Assembly: GCA_026785645.1 (NCBI GenBank)
Contig: JAJAZM010000003.1
Location: forward strand, 1 to 7,449
Length of the DNA stretch: 7,449 nucleotides
Origin: Sphingomonas bacterium
GTDB lineage: Bacteria > Pseudomonadota > Alphaproteobacteria > Sphingomonadales > Sphingomonadaceae
Reading direction: 5' to 3'
Shown here one piece after another: positions 6,213 to 7,449 of this stretch. The notes beneath the pieces are model-generated. The model saw only the letters and a program-made list of their open reading frames with translations, was not told the DNA's origin and ran no database searches. The number at the start of each line of letters is the position of its first letter. The stretch's first letter is position 1. The position numbers were made by a program, and so were the translations under genes.

Positions 6213-6962
6213 ATGCGTTTGTTAGCCCTGAGTGCCGCGATGCTGGTGCTTGCTGCCCCCGCCGCCGCCCAGCAGGGGGCATCGCTGAGCGAGCTTGCCG
6301 CGACCCCGGTAGTGACCGTGCGGATCGGCGAGAATCTCAAGCTGCCGCCCGACGAGGCGACCATCACGGTCACCAGCCAGTCGCGCGCGGCAACGGCATC
6401 GGCCGCGCTCGAGACCAACAAGGGCAAGACCGAGAAAATGGTCGGAGTGATCCGTGCGGCGGGGATCCCGGCCAAGGATGTGCAGACCCAGGGGGTCAGC
6501 CTCAATCCAGATTATGCCTATGAGACGGTAAACGGGCGCGGCAGCCAGCGACTGGTCGGTTATCTGGCGAGCAATTCGGTGCTGGTTAAAACGCGGCGGA
6601 TCGACCGGCTGTCGGCACTGCTCGACCAGGTCACCGCAGCCGGTGCCGACCAGATTTACGGGCCGAGTTTTTCGATCGCCGACCCGCTCCCGCTGCGCCG
6701 CGAAGCACGTAAGCGGGCGATGGTGCGGGGTGCGGCGGAAGCGCTGGAATATGCCGCCAATGCGGGTTTCGCGCGGGTGCAACTATTGTCGGTCGAGGAA
6801 GGCGTGTCGTACCGCAGCAGCGACATTGTGGTGACCGGGTCGCGGATCAGCCAGCAGGGCGGACCGCCGCCGCCGCCGCCGATGCCCGAACGCGGCGGGA
6901 TCGAGCCGGGGCAGATCGAGACCGGGGTGACGCTGACCCTGGTGTATCGGATGGTGAAATAA
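6213..6962 (+). CDS. SIMPL (DUF541) domain periplasmic protein
   Basis: This 249-residue protein has a Sec signal peptide (MRLLALSAAMLVLAAPAAAQ, cleavage likely after AAA near residue 19) and a SIMPL/DUF541 domain of the YggE type over the rest. Family-like features are VVTVRIGENLKLPPDEATITV at the start of the mature part (shown across residues 33-53), the helix segment with ALETNKGKTEKMVGVIRAAGI, KDVQTQGVSLNPDY, then IDRLSALLDQVTAAGAD and the AVRGAAEALEYAA-like stretch near residues 169-182. Members occur in the periplasm or outer membrane; YggE has been linked to oxidative-stress tolerance, but the biochemical role is unresolved. Near the C-terminus lie DIVVTGSRI and a run of six prolines (PPPPPPMP), which form a loop before the last beta strand. 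The ATG at 6213 has GGAG at 6200-6203, 9 nt upstream. It is transcribed alone, away from the four-gene run. Confidence 0.9.
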   Translation: MRLLALSAAMLVLAAPAAAQQGASLSELAATPVVTVRIGENLKLPPDEATITVTSQSRAATASAALETNKGKTEKMVGVIRAAGIPAKDVQTQGVSLNPDYAYETVNGRGSQRLVGYLASNSVLVKTRRIDRLSALLDQVTAAGADQIYGPSFSIADPLPLRREARKRAMVRGAAEALEYAANAGFARVQLLSVEEGVSYRSSDIVVTGSRISQQGGPPPPPPMPERGGIEPGQIETGVTLTLVYRMVK

Positions 6963-6984
6963 GGGGAACTTACGCGAAGGGCGC

Positions 6985-7009
6985 CGTCATGGGGACAAGC
7001 CCCATGACG
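6985..7009. terminator. Strong hairpin in convergent gap, possible bidirectional terminator
   Basis: CGTCATGGGG (6985-6994), loop ACAAG (6995-6999) and CCCCATGACG (7000-7009) form a perfect 10-bp stem. It lies 23 bp after the SIMPL stop and between convergent genes, the position expected of a transcription stop for either strand. No T run follows on either side, so it may instead be a dispersed palindromic repeat. Confidence 0.5.
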
Positions 7010-7068
7010 TCGATCCTGTCGCCCGGATGGGCGCAGGTCGGCCGGCCTTCGTCGTCTCTACGCGCTGC

Positions 7069-7085
7069 TCGCGATTGCTTCGCGA
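7069..7085. other. Small inverted repeat in convergent gap
   Basis: TCGCGA at 7069-7074 and TCGCGA at 7080-7085 pair across the loop TTGCT. It lies about 30 bp downstream of the pilus ATPase stop on the minus strand. It is a short stem without a T run, so a termination role is only possible. Confidence 0.3.
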
Positions 7086-7113
7086 TCCCCGCGCTGCGCT
7101 CGGCGACTTAGGC

Positions 7114-7449
7114 TTAAAGACACGCCTCGAGGTAAGGCTGGTCGAAGCCGTATTGCTTGGCCTTTTCGAGGCTGTACGGGCGCAGGCCCATCGAGCGATA
7201 TTCGCCGAGGATTTTGCCCTCGGCGGTCTCGTCGAGATATTCGAACTTGAATAGCTCTTGCGTAACGATGACTTCGCCTTCCATCCCGATCACCTCGGTG
7301 ATGTTGGTGGTGCGGCGCGAGCCGTCGCGGAGGCGCTTGACCTGAACGATGAGGTCGACCGAATCCGCGATCTGGCGGCTGATCGCCTCCTTCGGGATCT
7401 TGATGTCGCCCATCATCACCATATTCTCCATGCGCGCGAGGCATTCGCG
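7114..7449 (-). CDS. cpaF: CpaF/TadA-type Flp pilus assembly ATPase (C-terminal part, 5' end outside window)
   Basis: The frame is open from the right edge to TAA at 7114-7116 and gives the last 111 residues. It begins RECLARMENMV and continues with IPKEAISRQIADSVDLIVQV, then RLRDGSRRTTNITEV and GMEGEVIVTQELFKFEY. This is the conserved C-terminal ATPase-lobe segment of CpaF/TadA secretion ATPases (VirB11-like superfamily), which power assembly of Tad/Flp adhesive pili at the inner membrane. A closing segment, ILGEYRSMGLRPYSLEKA then YGFDQPYL, is also typical. The Walker motifs lie outside the window. ATP-binding integrity cannot be checked, but the C-terminus appears complete. The rest of a tad/cpa locus would be expected to the right. 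Other VirB11-family ATPases are less likely given the RLRDGSRR and EVIGMEGE wording. Confidence 0.9.
   Translation of the reverse strand, partial: RECLARMENMVMMGDIKIPKEAISRQIADSVDLIVQVKRLRDGSRRTTNITEVIGMEGEVIVTQELFKFEYLDETAEGKILGEYRSMGLRPYSLEKAKQYGFDQPYLEACL

Noticed and set aside
6222..6782. Minus-strand open frame opposite the SIMPL gene
   Set aside because: It is antisense to a well-supported gene and shows no motif or ribosome site.
1..7449. CRISPR array, insertion sequence, rRNA or riboswitch
   Set aside because: No regularly spaced repeats, transposase motifs, rRNA-like sequence or recognisable riboswitch core were seen on either strand.

Overview
The window comes from a high-GC Gram-negative genome, most likely an alphaproteobacterium of the sphingomonad group. 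This rests on the GC-rich third codon positions, a CpaF-type Tad pilus ATPase, an exported COG4798-type methyltransferase, and a SIMPL protein carrying a VVTGSRI string of the kind common in sphingomonad and caulobacter TonB-dependent receptors. The placement is an inference from family resemblance, not a database match.

Left part (1-712). The C-terminal end of a MacB/FtsX-type ABC transporter permease (+) is followed by about 320 bp of gene-free, lower-GC DNA with nested inverted repeats and an 11-bp tandem repeat. It ends in a 3' fragment of a tRNA-Val(GAC) (656-705), running from the anticodon stem to CCA and followed by seven Ts. No 5' half is present. This is the usual footprint of an integrative element: the permease side looks like the end of a genomic island, and the DNA to the right looks like the original chromosome.

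Centre (728-6079). Four tightly packed genes lie on the minus strand. In transcription order they are an exported SAM-methyltransferase-fold protein, an adenylate-forming acyl-CoA synthetase/ligase, a diverged isopropylmalate/isocitrate dehydrogenase homologue, and a single polypeptide that joins an isochorismatase-like cysteine hydrolase to a short aldehyde dehydrogenase. Junctions are 22 bp, an 8-bp overlap and 10 bp, so they form an apparent operon. The ligase is interrupted by one in-frame TAG, although every catalytic motif on both sides is intact. The enzymes suggest a small unrecognised pathway that activates a carboxylic acid, oxidises a hydroxy acid, hydrolyses a C-N or ester/ether-type bond and oxidises an aldehyde. 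The substrate cannot be read from the sequence.

Right part (6080-7449). A divergent intergenic region separates the methyltransferase from a SIMPL/DUF541 periplasmic protein gene (+). A strong 10-bp-stem hairpin lies in the convergent gap that follows. The window ends in the C-terminal part of a CpaF/TadA secretion ATPase gene (-) that runs off the right edge.

The most interesting items are the hydrolase-ALDH fusion, the uncharacterised operon with its altered dehydrogenase active site, the lone amber codon in an otherwise intact ligase, and the tRNA-Val attachment-site remnant.
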